Below are positions 1 to 5,630 of a stretch of 5,819 nucleotides of DNA, piece after piece. A program made the translations under genes and the position numbers. Where the stretch lies: NCBI RefSeq assembly GCF_903643065.1, contig NZ_CAHJWX010000151.1, positions 1-5,819 on the forward strand, written 5' to 3'. The notes beneath the pieces are model-generated. The model made no database searches. It was not told the DNA's origin and saw only the letters and a list, made by a program, of their open reading frames with translations. The DNA is from Sphingomonas bacterium (GTDB lineage: Bacteria > Pseudomonadota > Alphaproteobacteria > Sphingomonadales > Sphingomonadaceae). Every line of letters begins with the position of its first letter. The stretch's first letter is position 1.

Positions 1-346
1 CCGTCGCGTCGCCGTGCAGGTCCGCCGGCGCGTCCGCGTCCTCCAGGTAGCGCCAGCCCTGGTGCGCGCGCTTGGGCCGCGCCGCGACCAGCACCAGCGC
101 GGGGTGGAGGTGGATCGCGACGCGCCCGCCGTCGGCGTCGCCGAACCGCTCGATCGCCGATCGCCCGATCAGCTGGTGCTTGATGATCCAGTAGAGCGAG
201 CCCTGGCCCGCGACCTCCTCGTGCCGCTTGGGCAGAAACCGCGTGGTGAGGTGCAGCGGCCCCGCCTCGGCGCGCTCGCGCAGCCGCTCAGACAGCGCCT
301 CGACGCTGGTGACGCCGAACGCGACCTTGGTCAGGTGAAGTGGCAC
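1..346 (-). CDS. DUF1489 family protein (partial, C-terminus off the left edge)
   Basis: Reading the minus strand from a GTG at 346 gives 115 codons with no stop, running off the window edge. The product begins MPLHLTKVAFGVTSVEAL and contains GQGSLYWIIKHQL (about residues 47-59), GGRVAIHLHPALV (about 73-85) and ARPKRAHQGWRYLE (about 88-101). I recognise this pattern as DUF1489, a small alphaproteobacterial family of unknown function; the family is about 140 residues from memory, so perhaps 25 residues are missing. No signal peptide or membrane segment is visible, so it is probably cytoplasmic. GTG is chosen because the homology begins exactly there and no in-frame ATG lies just upstream; no clear Shine-Dalgarno precedes it. 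It lies 30 nt after the mgtE stop on the same strand, which suggests co-transcription and perhaps translation that depends on the upstream gene. No biochemical role can be read from the sequence. Confidence 0.85.
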   Translation of the reverse strand, partial: MPLHLTKVAFGVTSVEALSERLRERAEAGPLHLTTRFLPKRHEEVAGQGSLYWIIKHQLIGRSAIERFGDADGGRVAIHLHPALVLVAARPKRAHQGWRYLEDADAPADLHGDAT

Positions 347-376
347 GACAGCGATGTGGGCGCGCGCCGCTGCCGG

Positions 377-1780
377 TCAAGCCGCGCGCACGAACAGCGC
401 CGCGAGCCCCAGGAAGCAGAAGAACCCCATGCAATCGGTCATCATCGTCACGAACACCGCCGACGACACCGCCGGATCGATGCCGAACCGTTCCAGCGAC
501 ACGGGGACCAGCACGCCGGACAGGCCGGCGATCAGGTTGTTGATGAGGATGGCGATGCCGAAGACGATGGCCAGGTCGGCGCGGTGATAGAGCAGGAACG
601 CCCCGGCGCCGATGAACAGGCCGAGCATCACGCCGTTCGCCGCGGCGATCCGGAACTCGCGGACGATCATGCGCCAGGTGTTCGAGTTGGTGAGCTGGTT
701 GGTGGCGAGCGCGCGCACCACCACCGCCAGCGTCTGCGTCCCGGCATTGCCGCCCATGCCCGTGACGATCCCCATCAGGGCCGCGAGCAGCGCGAACCGG
801 GCGATCTCGCCATCGAACAGCCCGACCACCACCGCCGCCAGCATCGCGGTCGGCAGGTTGATGAGCAGCCACAGGAAGCGCGTGCGCACGGTGACGCCGA
901 TCGGCTCGTTGATGTCGCCGTCGCCCGCCTGCGCCAGCCGCAGCGTGTCCTCGCCCGCTTCCGCCTGGATGATGTGAACGATGTCGTCGACGGTGATCAT
1001 GCCGACCAGCCGCCCGTCCGTGTCGACCACGGCGGCGGAGATCAGCGCGTATTTCTGGAAGCGCAGCGCCACCTCTTCCTGGTCCATGTCGACCGGGATC
1101 AGCGTCTGCTCGCGCGTCATCACCTCGGCGATCGGCACGCCGCGCTGGCGGCGCAGGATCCAGGACAGGGCGCAGGTGCCGACCGGCATGTGCCGCTCGT
1201 CGACCACGAACACCTCCCAGAAGTCGGTGGTCAGGTCGTCGGCGCCCCGCAGATAGTCGATCGTGTCGCCCACCGTCCAATGTTCGGGCACCGCGATCAG
1301 CTCGCGCTGCATCAGCCGCCCGGCGGACTCCTCCGGATAGCCGAGCGCTTCCTCGATCGCGGCGCGATCGTCGGGCGCCAGCGCGCGGAGCACCTCGCGC
1401 TGGTCGTCGGGCTCCAGGTCCTCGATGATCGCGACCGCGTCGTCCGTGTCCAGCTCGGACGCGATGTCGGCGACCTGCGTCGCGGACAGCTCGTCGATCA
1501 GGTCCTCGCGGACATAGTCGTTGAGCTCGGCGAACACGTCCGCGTCGAGCAGCCCGCCCAGCGCGCGCGCCAGCGCGGGCCGCTCGTCGGCGGGCGCCAG
1601 TTCGAACAGGTCGGCGATATCGGCCGGGTGGAGCGGCTCGACCAGCCCGCGCGCGGCGATCGCGTCGCCGGCCTCCACCGCGTCCAGCACCGCGCGCACG
1701 AAGCCGGGCTTGAGCCGGTCGTCCTCGTCCAGTTCGTCGCCGCCACCGGCGACCGCCTCGGGAAGCTCGACCTCGCTCAT
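377..1780 (-). CDS. mgtE: Magnesium transporter MgtE
   Basis: A complete 467-residue inner-membrane Mg2+ channel/transporter, close to the usual 450-470 residues. In order: an acidic N-terminal tail (1-24); the MgtE N domain, an alpha-helical acidic repeat (about 25-150, with HPADIADLFE at 51-60); two CBS domains (about 155-213 and 215-275, ending GMITVDDIVHII); a plug-helix region (about 276-300); and five membrane segments (about 302-322, 327-345, 378-398, 402-428, 438-463). The signature GMGGNAGTQT is at 341-350, followed by VVVRALA. D449 in MTDCMGFF of the last helix matches the acidic residue that binds Mg2+ in the pore of the Thermus protein. In the known family, the cytoplasmic N and CBS domains sense Mg2+ and close the pore when Mg2+ is plentiful. 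The ATG at 1780 has a good Shine-Dalgarno, GGGGGAGG, with GGAGG ending 5 nt upstream. It heads a probable operon with the DUF1489 gene. No Mg2+ riboswitch is apparent in the short leader. Confidence 0.96.
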   Translation of the reverse strand: MSEVELPEAVAGGGDELDEDDRLKPGFVRAVLDAVEAGDAIAARGLVEPLHPADIADLFELAPADERPALARALGGLLDADVFAELNDYVREDLIDELSATQVADIASELDTDDAVAIIEDLEPDDQREVLRALAPDDRAAIEEALGYPEESAGRLMQRELIAVPEHWTVGDTIDYLRGADDLTTDFWEVFVVDERHMPVGTCALSWILRRQRGVPIAEVMTREQTLIPVDMDQEEVALRFQKYALISAAVVDTDGRLVGMITVDDIVHIIQAEAGEDTLRLAQAGDGDINEPIGVTVRTRFLWLLINLPTAMLAAVVVGLFDGEIARFALLAALMGIVTGMGGNAGTQTLAVVVRALATNQLTNSNTWRMIVREFRIAAANGVMLGLFIGAGAFLLYHRADLAIVFGIAILINNLIAGLSGVLVPVSLERFGIDPAVSSAVFVTMMTDCMGFFCFLGLAALFVRAA

Positions 1781-1892
1781 GCCTGCCTCCCCCGGTGCGT
1801 CCCACGGCCCTAGCGCAAGCCATCGTCAGGCTGAACTTGTTTCAGCATGCCCGCGAGCCCATTAGGAACGCGACGACACGAAGGAACATGCC
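1781..1892. promoter_or_regulatory. Divergent intergenic region between mgtE and the cyclophilin gene
   Basis: These 112 bases must hold the start signals of both flanking, divergently transcribed genes. Two ribosome-binding sites are convincing: GGAGG on the minus strand at 1786-1790 for mgtE, and AAGGAA at 1881-1886 for the TTG at 1893. A weak plus-strand promoter candidate is TTGTTT at 1838-1843 with a 17-base spacer before ATTAGG at 1861-1866; the -10 match is poor and I give it little weight. No confident minus-strand promoter was seen. A short palindrome (listed separately) occupies 1830-1846 and would overlap that candidate -35. Confidence 0.4.
1830..1846. repeat. Sphingomonad-type short palindromic repeat (GCTGAA-CTTGT-TTCAGC)
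   Basis: The arms GCTGAA (1830-1835) and TTCAGC (1841-1846) are perfectly complementary around a CTTGT loop. One mismatch further out, CA (1827-1828) pairs with TG (1848-1849). From memory, the phrase CTGAACTTGTTTCAG is a very frequent intergenic repeat in sphingomonad genomes, where it behaves like a REP element. Here it sits between two divergent genes, so it lies in a 5' region rather than after a stop codon. The inverted repeat is seen directly; the family membership is recollection. Confidence 0.6.
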
Positions 1893-2348
1893 TTGCCCGA
1901 CTATACGACGCTTCACCTGACGCTCGACACGGGCGAGGTCACCATCCGGTTGCGCCCGGACCTGGCGCCCAAGCATGTCGAGCGCATCGCCGAGCTGGCG
2001 AGCGAGGGCTTCTACGACGGCGTGCCCTTCCACCGCGTCATCCCCGGTTTCATGGCGCAGGGCGGCGACGGCGGGAACGGCAACGGCACCGGCGGCTCGA
2101 CCAAGCCGGATCTGCCGGCGGAGTTCAGCAAGGAGCCGCATGTGCGCGGCGTCTGCTCGATGGCGCGCACCAGCGCCCCGAATTCTGCCAACAGCCAGTT
2201 CTTCATCTGCTTCGGCGACGCGACCTTCCTCGACGGCCAGTACACGGTCTGGGGCGTCGTGACCGACGGCATGGACGCGGTCGACGCGCTGCCGACGGGC
2301 GAGCCGCCACGCCAGCCGGGCAAGATCGTCACCGCCAAGGCGAGCTGA
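1893..2348 (+). CDS. Cyclophilin-type peptidyl-prolyl cis-trans isomerase, cytoplasmic
   Basis: A complete 151-residue single-domain cyclophilin that catalyses cis-trans isomerisation of peptide bonds before proline, aiding protein folding. The catalytic core is FHRVIPGFMAQGGD at 46-59, giving R48, F53, M54 and Q56, equivalent to R55, F60, M61 and Q63 of human CypA. ANSQFFICF at 99-107 supplies Q102 and F104 (CypA Q111 and F113). FLDGQYTVWG at 111-120 replaces the CypA tryptophan W121 with F111 and H126 with Y117; F at the first position is common in bacterial cyclophilins and predicts weak cyclosporin A binding. There is no signal peptide, so it should be cytoplasmic. The start is TTG at 1893, supported by AAGGAA at 1881-1886 (AGGA ends 7 nt before) and by homology beginning at once; the nearby ATG at 1888 is in another frame. 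The loop at 57-69 is rich in Gly and Asn (GGDGGNGNGTGGS) where relatives usually have a Pro-Thr-Gly type loop. The gene converges on the ATPase gene. Confidence 0.94.
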   Translation: MPDYTTLHLTLDTGEVTIRLRPDLAPKHVERIAELASEGFYDGVPFHRVIPGFMAQGGDGGNGNGTGGSTKPDLPAEFSKEPHVRGVCSMARTSAPNSANSQFFICFGDATFLDGQYTVWGVVTDGMDAVDALPTGEPPRQPGKIVTAKAS

Positions 2349-2360
2349 GCGGGCGTTGCT

Positions 2361-2382
2361 CCCCTCCCCTTCAGGGGAGGGG
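2361..2382 (+). terminator. Possible 3'-end hairpin for the cyclophilin transcript
   Basis: A perfect 10-bp GC-rich stem with a 2-base TC spacer (so the real loop opens an extra pair or two) begins 12 bases after the cyclophilin stop codon. It lacks a T-tract, so it is not a standard intrinsic terminator. It may still stabilise the mRNA 3' end or pause polymerase. Termination activity is inference. Confidence 0.35.
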
Positions 2383-2438
2383 CTGGGGGTGGGGCCTCTC
2401 GAGAAGAAGGCGACCCCAGGACACACGCCCCACCCCAA

Positions 2439-2460
2439 CCCCTCCCCTGAAGGGGAGGGG
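2439..2460 (-). terminator. Possible 3'-end hairpin for the ATPase transcript
   Basis: This is the mirror image of the stem at 2361-2382: a perfect 10-bp stem with a 2-base spacer, 11 bases after the ATPase stop codon as read on the minus strand. It also lacks a T-tract on the minus strand. The placement is almost identical to that after the cyclophilin gene, so the two convergent transcripts end on equivalent structures. Confidence 0.35.
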
Positions 2461-2471
2461 CTTGCGCGACA

Positions 2472-4145
2472 TCACTTCCCCTGGGCGCGCCATTTCTGGA
2501 CCGTGCGGGCGACCATCCCCTCCTCGCCGCCCGTGTCCTTCCACAGCCGCGAGAAGAGCGGATCGCCCGACGCGGGCCGCTTTGCCTCGTCCAGCCCGTC
2601 GAAGCAGACGCGCACGGGGATGGTGACGCCCTCGCCGCAGATCACGCATTCGCGGTTGCGCAGCGCCGGGATCGTGTCGAGAAAGCCGCGCGCGCCTTCC
2701 GGCATCGCCGCGCGGACGAAGTTCTGGTCGCGCTCGTTGTTCAGCCGCATCGCGATGATGGTGCCGCATTGCGACAGCACGCCCTCGGCCAGGTCCGACG
2801 GGCGTTGCGTGATCAGGCCCAGCGACACGCCGTATTTGCGTCCTTCCTTGGCGATGCGCGAGAGGATGCGGCCCACCGACGAGCCGTCGTCGTCGCGCGG
2901 TATGTACCGGTGCGCCTCCTCGCAGACGAGCAGGATCGGTCGCTGCGGCTCGTTGCGGCTCCAGATCGCGAAGTCAAAGGTCATCCGCGCCAGCACCGCG
3001 ACCACCACCGCCGTGATGTCCGACGGCACGCCCGACACGTCGATGATCGAGATCGGCTTGCCGTCACCCGGCAGGCGGAAGATGCGCGACAGGAACGTCG
3101 CCATCGTATCGGCGACCAGCATGCCGGAGAACATGAAGCCATAGCGCGGATCGGCCTTGATCTCCTCGATCTTGGTCTTGAGCCGCAGGTAGGGCGCGGT
3201 GTCGCCCGCGCGGTCCATCTTGCCCATTTCCAGGTTGATGAGGTTAGTCAGGTCGCTGAGCAGATAGGGGACGGGCGCGTCCACCGTCAGCTTGGCGATC
3301 TCCTGCCCCAGCCGGCTCTTGGCGCGCGCCATCAACAGGCATTTGGCGAGGATGTCCGCGTCGATCTGCCGTTCCGAGCCCGCCATGGTCAGGAACACCT
3401 CGCAATGTTCCTCGAAGTTCATCAGCCAATAGGGCATCTGCAGGTTGGTGACGTCGTAGAGCGCGCCATTGCCCTTGAACGCGGCGGCATATTCGCCGTG
3501 CGGGTCGATCATGACGATATGTCCCTGCGGCGCCATCTCGCAGATCCGGTGGAGGATCAGCGCGGCGGACGTCGACTTGCCGGTGCCCGTCGAGCCGACC
3601 AGCGCGAAATGCTTGCCCAGCATCGCGTCCATGTACAGCGCCGAGCGGATGTCGCGGGTCGGATAGACCGTGCCGATCTGGATGTGCGCGCGGTCGTCGG
3701 CGGCATAGACCTGTTTCAGGTCGGTGGTGGTGACGGGGAACACCTCGCCGCCCGGCGTCGGATAGCGGGTCACGCCGCGCCGGAAATTGTACAGCTTACC
3801 CGTCAGCTTCTCTTCGTCGCCCTCGCCCAGGAAGTCGATATCGGCGAGGATGCCGGTGCCGCTCGGGTCGCCGAGTTGCGTCGAGCGGACGTTGGCGACG
3901 ATCCAGGACGCGCCGACACGCATCTTGACCTGGCAACCGACCTGGCCGGCCGCCGCCGCGACCGGATCGGGCAGCGTCGCCGCCACCGCGAGCGCCGCGC
4001 GATCGAGCAGCGCCCTGCTCGCCGAGCCCGCGATCGACATCACCACGCCGATCGGCGCCGGCCGGGTGGCGGCCGGCCCCGGGACGGGCGCGGTCGGGGA
4101 TTGGTCCGGCAGGGCGAAGGCGGTGAAACGCGGCATCTCGGTCAT
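2472..4145 (-). CDS. HerA-like / DUF87 ATP-binding protein (hexameric translocase type)
   Basis: A 557-residue protein of the FtsK/HerA P-loop superfamily. Residues 1-32 are low-complexity, rich in Pro and Ala. About 33-165 resembles the HAS-barrel region that precedes the motor domain in HerA. The ATPase core follows: Walker A GSTGTGKS at 184-191; DPHGEY at 214-219, a conserved HerA-type motif; Walker B ILLVCEEAHRY at 404-414; and EGRKYGVSLGLITQRPSDL at 434-452, with the sensor glutamine Q447. In characterised archaeal relatives HerA forms a hexameric DNA pump working with the nuclease NurA in end resection; no NurA gene is in this window, so the role here is open (DNA translocation or repair is the best guess). 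No membrane segment is seen, so it is probably cytoplasmic. The ATG at 4145 is chosen because the frame upstream is antisense to the glycosyltransferase gene. Its upstream bases are pyrimidine-rich with no clear Shine-Dalgarno, so the ATG at 4136 (Met4) is a possible alternative. Confidence 0.88.
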   Translation of the reverse strand: MTEMPRFTAFALPDQSPTAPVPGPAATRPAPIGVVMSIAGSASRALLDRAALAVAATLPDPVAAAAGQVGCQVKMRVGASWIVANVRSTQLGDPSGTGILADIDFLGEGDEEKLTGKLYNFRRGVTRYPTPGGEVFPVTTTDLKQVYAADDRAHIQIGTVYPTRDIRSALYMDAMLGKHFALVGSTGTGKSTSAALILHRICEMAPQGHIVMIDPHGEYAAAFKGNGALYDVTNLQMPYWLMNFEEHCEVFLTMAGSERQIDADILAKCLLMARAKSRLGQEIAKLTVDAPVPYLLSDLTNLINLEMGKMDRAGDTAPYLRLKTKIEEIKADPRYGFMFSGMLVADTMATFLSRIFRLPGDGKPISIIDVSGVPSDITAVVVAVLARMTFDFAIWSRNEPQRPILLVCEEAHRYIPRDDDGSSVGRILSRIAKEGRKYGVSLGLITQRPSDLAEGVLSQCGTIIAMRLNNERDQNFVRAAMPEGARGFLDTIPALRNRECVICGEGVTIPVRVCFDGLDEAKRPASGDPLFSRLWKDTGGEEGMVARTVQKWRAQGK

Positions 4146-4265
4146 GGCGCGGGGGTAGGGGAGAAGGCGTAAAGATCGGGTGAGACGGACAAGACCGGTT
4201 GCGTGACCGTTTGCGCTGATGAATGATCGAGGACATTGATCGTCGCTGGGGGCGCGGACGACCGG
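4146..4265. promoter_or_regulatory. Divergent intergenic region between the ATPase and glycosyltransferase genes
   Basis: These 120 bases separate two divergent start codons and must contain promoters for both units. I see no sigma-70 sites good enough to call. On the minus strand, TTGTCC (4188-4193) lies 15 bases before TACGCC, which is weak. On the plus strand, GAGGA (4229-4233) sits just 2 bases before a TTG at 4236, and GGGGG (4248-4252) lies 13 bases before the ATG at 4266; neither has ideal spacing. A direct repeat TGATCG occurs twice around 4224-4243. This stretch is slightly richer in A/T than the flanking genes, as expected for a promoter region. Confidence 0.35.
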
Positions 4266-5630
4266 ATGCAGGCGCTGGCAGGGCTGGAGGTGGCGGCGCG
4301 CGAGCTGATGCTGTTCGCGGCGGTGGGGCTGTTGGTGGGCGGGGTGGACGACCTCCTGCTCGACCTGCTGTTCCTGATCCGGCGCCTGCTGGGCCTGCGT
4401 GGCGTGCGGCTGACGGACGCGGCGCTGCCCGCGACGCCCCGGTGCCGGGTCGCGATCTTCGTGCCCACCTGGCGGGAGCGGCACGTGATCGAGCCGATGC
4501 TGCGCACGCTGCTCGCCCGCGTCGTCGGCGACTACCGGGTCTTCGTCGCGGTGTACCAGAACGATCCGGACACCGCCGCGGCGGTGCGCGCGGTCGCGGA
4601 CGCGCGGGTGCGGCTGGTGATCAACCCCCATGCGGGGCCGACCACCAAGGCGGACAATCTCAACCAGCTGTGGCACGCGATGCTGGCCGCCGATGCGCGC
4701 GAGGGCGTGGCCACCCGCATGGTCGTCCTGCACGACGCGGAGGACGTGGCGCACCCCGACGAGCTGCGCGTGTTCGACGCGCTGATCGACCGGTTCGACG
4801 TGATCCAGCTCCCCGTCCAGCCGCTGGTCCGCGACGGCGTGGCGCTGATCGCGGGCACCTATGCGGACGCGTTCGCGGAGTCGCACGGCAAGACGCTGGT
4901 GGTGCGGGCGGCGCTGGGCGCCGGGCTGCCGCTTGCGGGCGTGGGCTGCGCGATCGCGACGGACGCGTTACGCGCGATCGCGGCGGCGCGGGGCGGCATC
5001 GCGTTCGATCCGGGCTGTCTGGTCGAGGATTACGTGGCGGGACTGCGCCTAGCGGAGTTGCGGTTCCGCGCCGCCTTCGTCCGCCATCACGGCGCGCGCG
5101 GCCTGGTCGCGATCGGCGAGTTCTTCCCGGACACGTTCGGCGCGGCGATCCGACAGAAGGCGCGGTGGATGGCGGGCATCGCGCTGGCCGGTTGGGACCG
5201 GACGGGCTGGTCGCGACCCTCCCACCTGCTCGATCACTGGATGCGGTGGCGGGACCGGCGCGCGTTGCTGGCGGTGGTGGTGCTGACGGCGGCGTACCTC
5301 GCGGCGCTGCTGTACGGCGTGGTGCTCGGCCTGCTGGCCTGGACCGGGCGCGCGCCCGTCACGACGATCTCGCCGCCCGGCGGGCTGCTCGGCGGCAACA
5401 TGGCGCTGCTCGGCTGGCGTATGGCGGTGCGCGTCGCGTTCAGCTGGCGCGCCTATGGCTGGCGCCACGCGATCGGGGTGCCGGTGCGCTTCGTGGTCGG
5501 CAACGCGATCGACCTCGCCGCCGCGCCGCTCGCGCTCAAGCGCTATGCGCAGACCTGGCGCGGCGCGCCGCCGGTATGGGACAAGACCGACCACGTTTTC
5601 CCCGACCTGCCGGAGGCGGTCGCGCCATGA
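4266..5630 (+). CDS. NfrB-like membrane glycosyltransferase, GT family 2 (short form)
   Basis: A 454-residue inner-membrane glycosyltransferase. It has an N-terminal membrane segment (about 15-40), then a GT-A catalytic domain: RVAIFVPTWRE (61-71), VFVAVYQNDPDT (92-103), NPHAGPTTKADNLN (120-133), the metal/nucleotide motif HDAED (156-160), GVGCAI (225-230), the putative catalytic acid region VEDY (253-256), and QKARW (297-301) matching the QxxRW motif of processive synthases. At least two further membrane segments follow (about 333-358 and 374-393). The closing WDKTDHVFPDLPE (438-450) matches from memory the end of the synthase part of E. coli NfrB, the phage N4 adsorption protein B that makes a surface glycan. 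E. coli NfrB continues with a c-di-GMP-binding MshEN region; this protein stops there. Substrate is unknown. The ATG at 4266 is preferred; a TTG at 4236 would add 10 residues but has poorly spaced ribosome-binding bases. The stop overlaps the next start (ATGA), indicating translational coupling. Confidence 0.85.
   Translation: MQALAGLEVAARELMLFAAVGLLVGGVDDLLLDLLFLIRRLLGLRGVRLTDAALPATPRCRVAIFVPTWRERHVIEPMLRTLLARVVGDYRVFVAVYQNDPDTAAAVRAVADARVRLVINPHAGPTTKADNLNQLWHAMLAADAREGVATRMVVLHDAEDVAHPDELRVFDALIDRFDVIQLPVQPLVRDGVALIAGTYADAFAESHGKTLVVRAALGAGLPLAGVGCAIATDALRAIAAARGGIAFDPGCLVEDYVAGLRLAELRFRAAFVRHHGARGLVAIGEFFPDTFGAAIRQKARWMAGIALAGWDRTGWSRPSHLLDHWMRWRDRRALLAVVVLTAAYLAALLYGVVLGLLAWTGRAPVTTISPPGGLLGGNMALLGWRMAVRVAFSWRAYGWRHAIGVPVRFVVGNAIDLAAAPLALKRYAQTWRGAPPVWDKTDHVFPDLPEAVAP

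Larger units (their letters stand above)
2349..2471. repeat. Symmetric inverted repeat pair (BIME-like) between convergent genes
   Basis: Two near-identical units face each other across about 30 bases. The left unit (about 2361-2395) is a perfect palindrome, CCCCTCCCCT-TC-AGGGGAGGGG (2361-2382), followed by a G-rich tail CTGGGGGTGGGGC. The right unit (about 2427-2460) is its reverse complement: GCCCCACCCCAA then CCCCTCCCCT-GA-AGGGGAGGGG (2439-2460). Apart from small differences in the tail (CTGGGGG against TTGGGG) the two match, so the whole can fold into one long cruciform or two separate hairpins. I recall such CCCCTCCCCT elements as frequent extragenic repeats in sphingomonads and some other GC-rich proteobacteria. 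It fills most of the 123 bases between the two stop codons. Confidence 0.85.

Noticed and set aside
14..1813. A 599-codon plus-strand open frame covering mgtE and the DUF1489 gene
   Set aside because: It is antisense to two well-supported genes, its product is a low-complexity Arg/His/Asp/Gln-rich string with no recognisable motif, and long stop-free antisense frames are expected in DNA this rich in GC.
288..1823. A 511-codon minus-strand frame overlapping mgtE in another register
   Set aside because: The translation is a run of Arg, Gly and Ala with no domain; mgtE in the neighbouring frame explains the region fully.
1842..2438. Minus-strand frame antisense to the cyclophilin gene and running into the repeat
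   Set aside because: Part of it is a translation of the CCCCTCCCCT repeat, the rest is antisense to catalytic cyclophilin sequence, and there is no plausible ribosome-binding site or motif.
2361..2460. Two similar palindromes about 78 bases apart considered as a CRISPR array
   Set aside because: There are only two units, they are inverted relative to each other rather than direct repeats, and there are no cas genes.
2356..3144. Plus-strand frame starting in the repeat and running antisense to the ATPase
   Set aside because: Its start lies in the palindromic repeat and the remainder is antisense to ATPase motifs, with a Ser/Arg-rich product showing no homology.
2769..4172. A 467-codon plus-strand frame antisense to the HerA-like ATPase
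   Set aside because: The translation is Arg/His/Asp/Ala-rich without motifs, and the opposite strand has intact Walker A and Walker B motifs over the same bases.
4236..4265. TTG at 4236 as the glycosyltransferase start
   Set aside because: The purine-rich GAGGA ends only 2 bases before it, too close for normal initiation, and the extra 10 residues (MIVAGGADDR) resemble nothing in the family. The ATG at 4266 is preferred, though not proven.
4146..4886. An N-terminal extension of the ATPase frame back to 4886
   Set aside because: The extra 247 codons lie antisense to the NfrB-like glycosyltransferase, are rich in His, Gln and Arg, and match no domain. The ATG at 4145 gives a normal-length protein.
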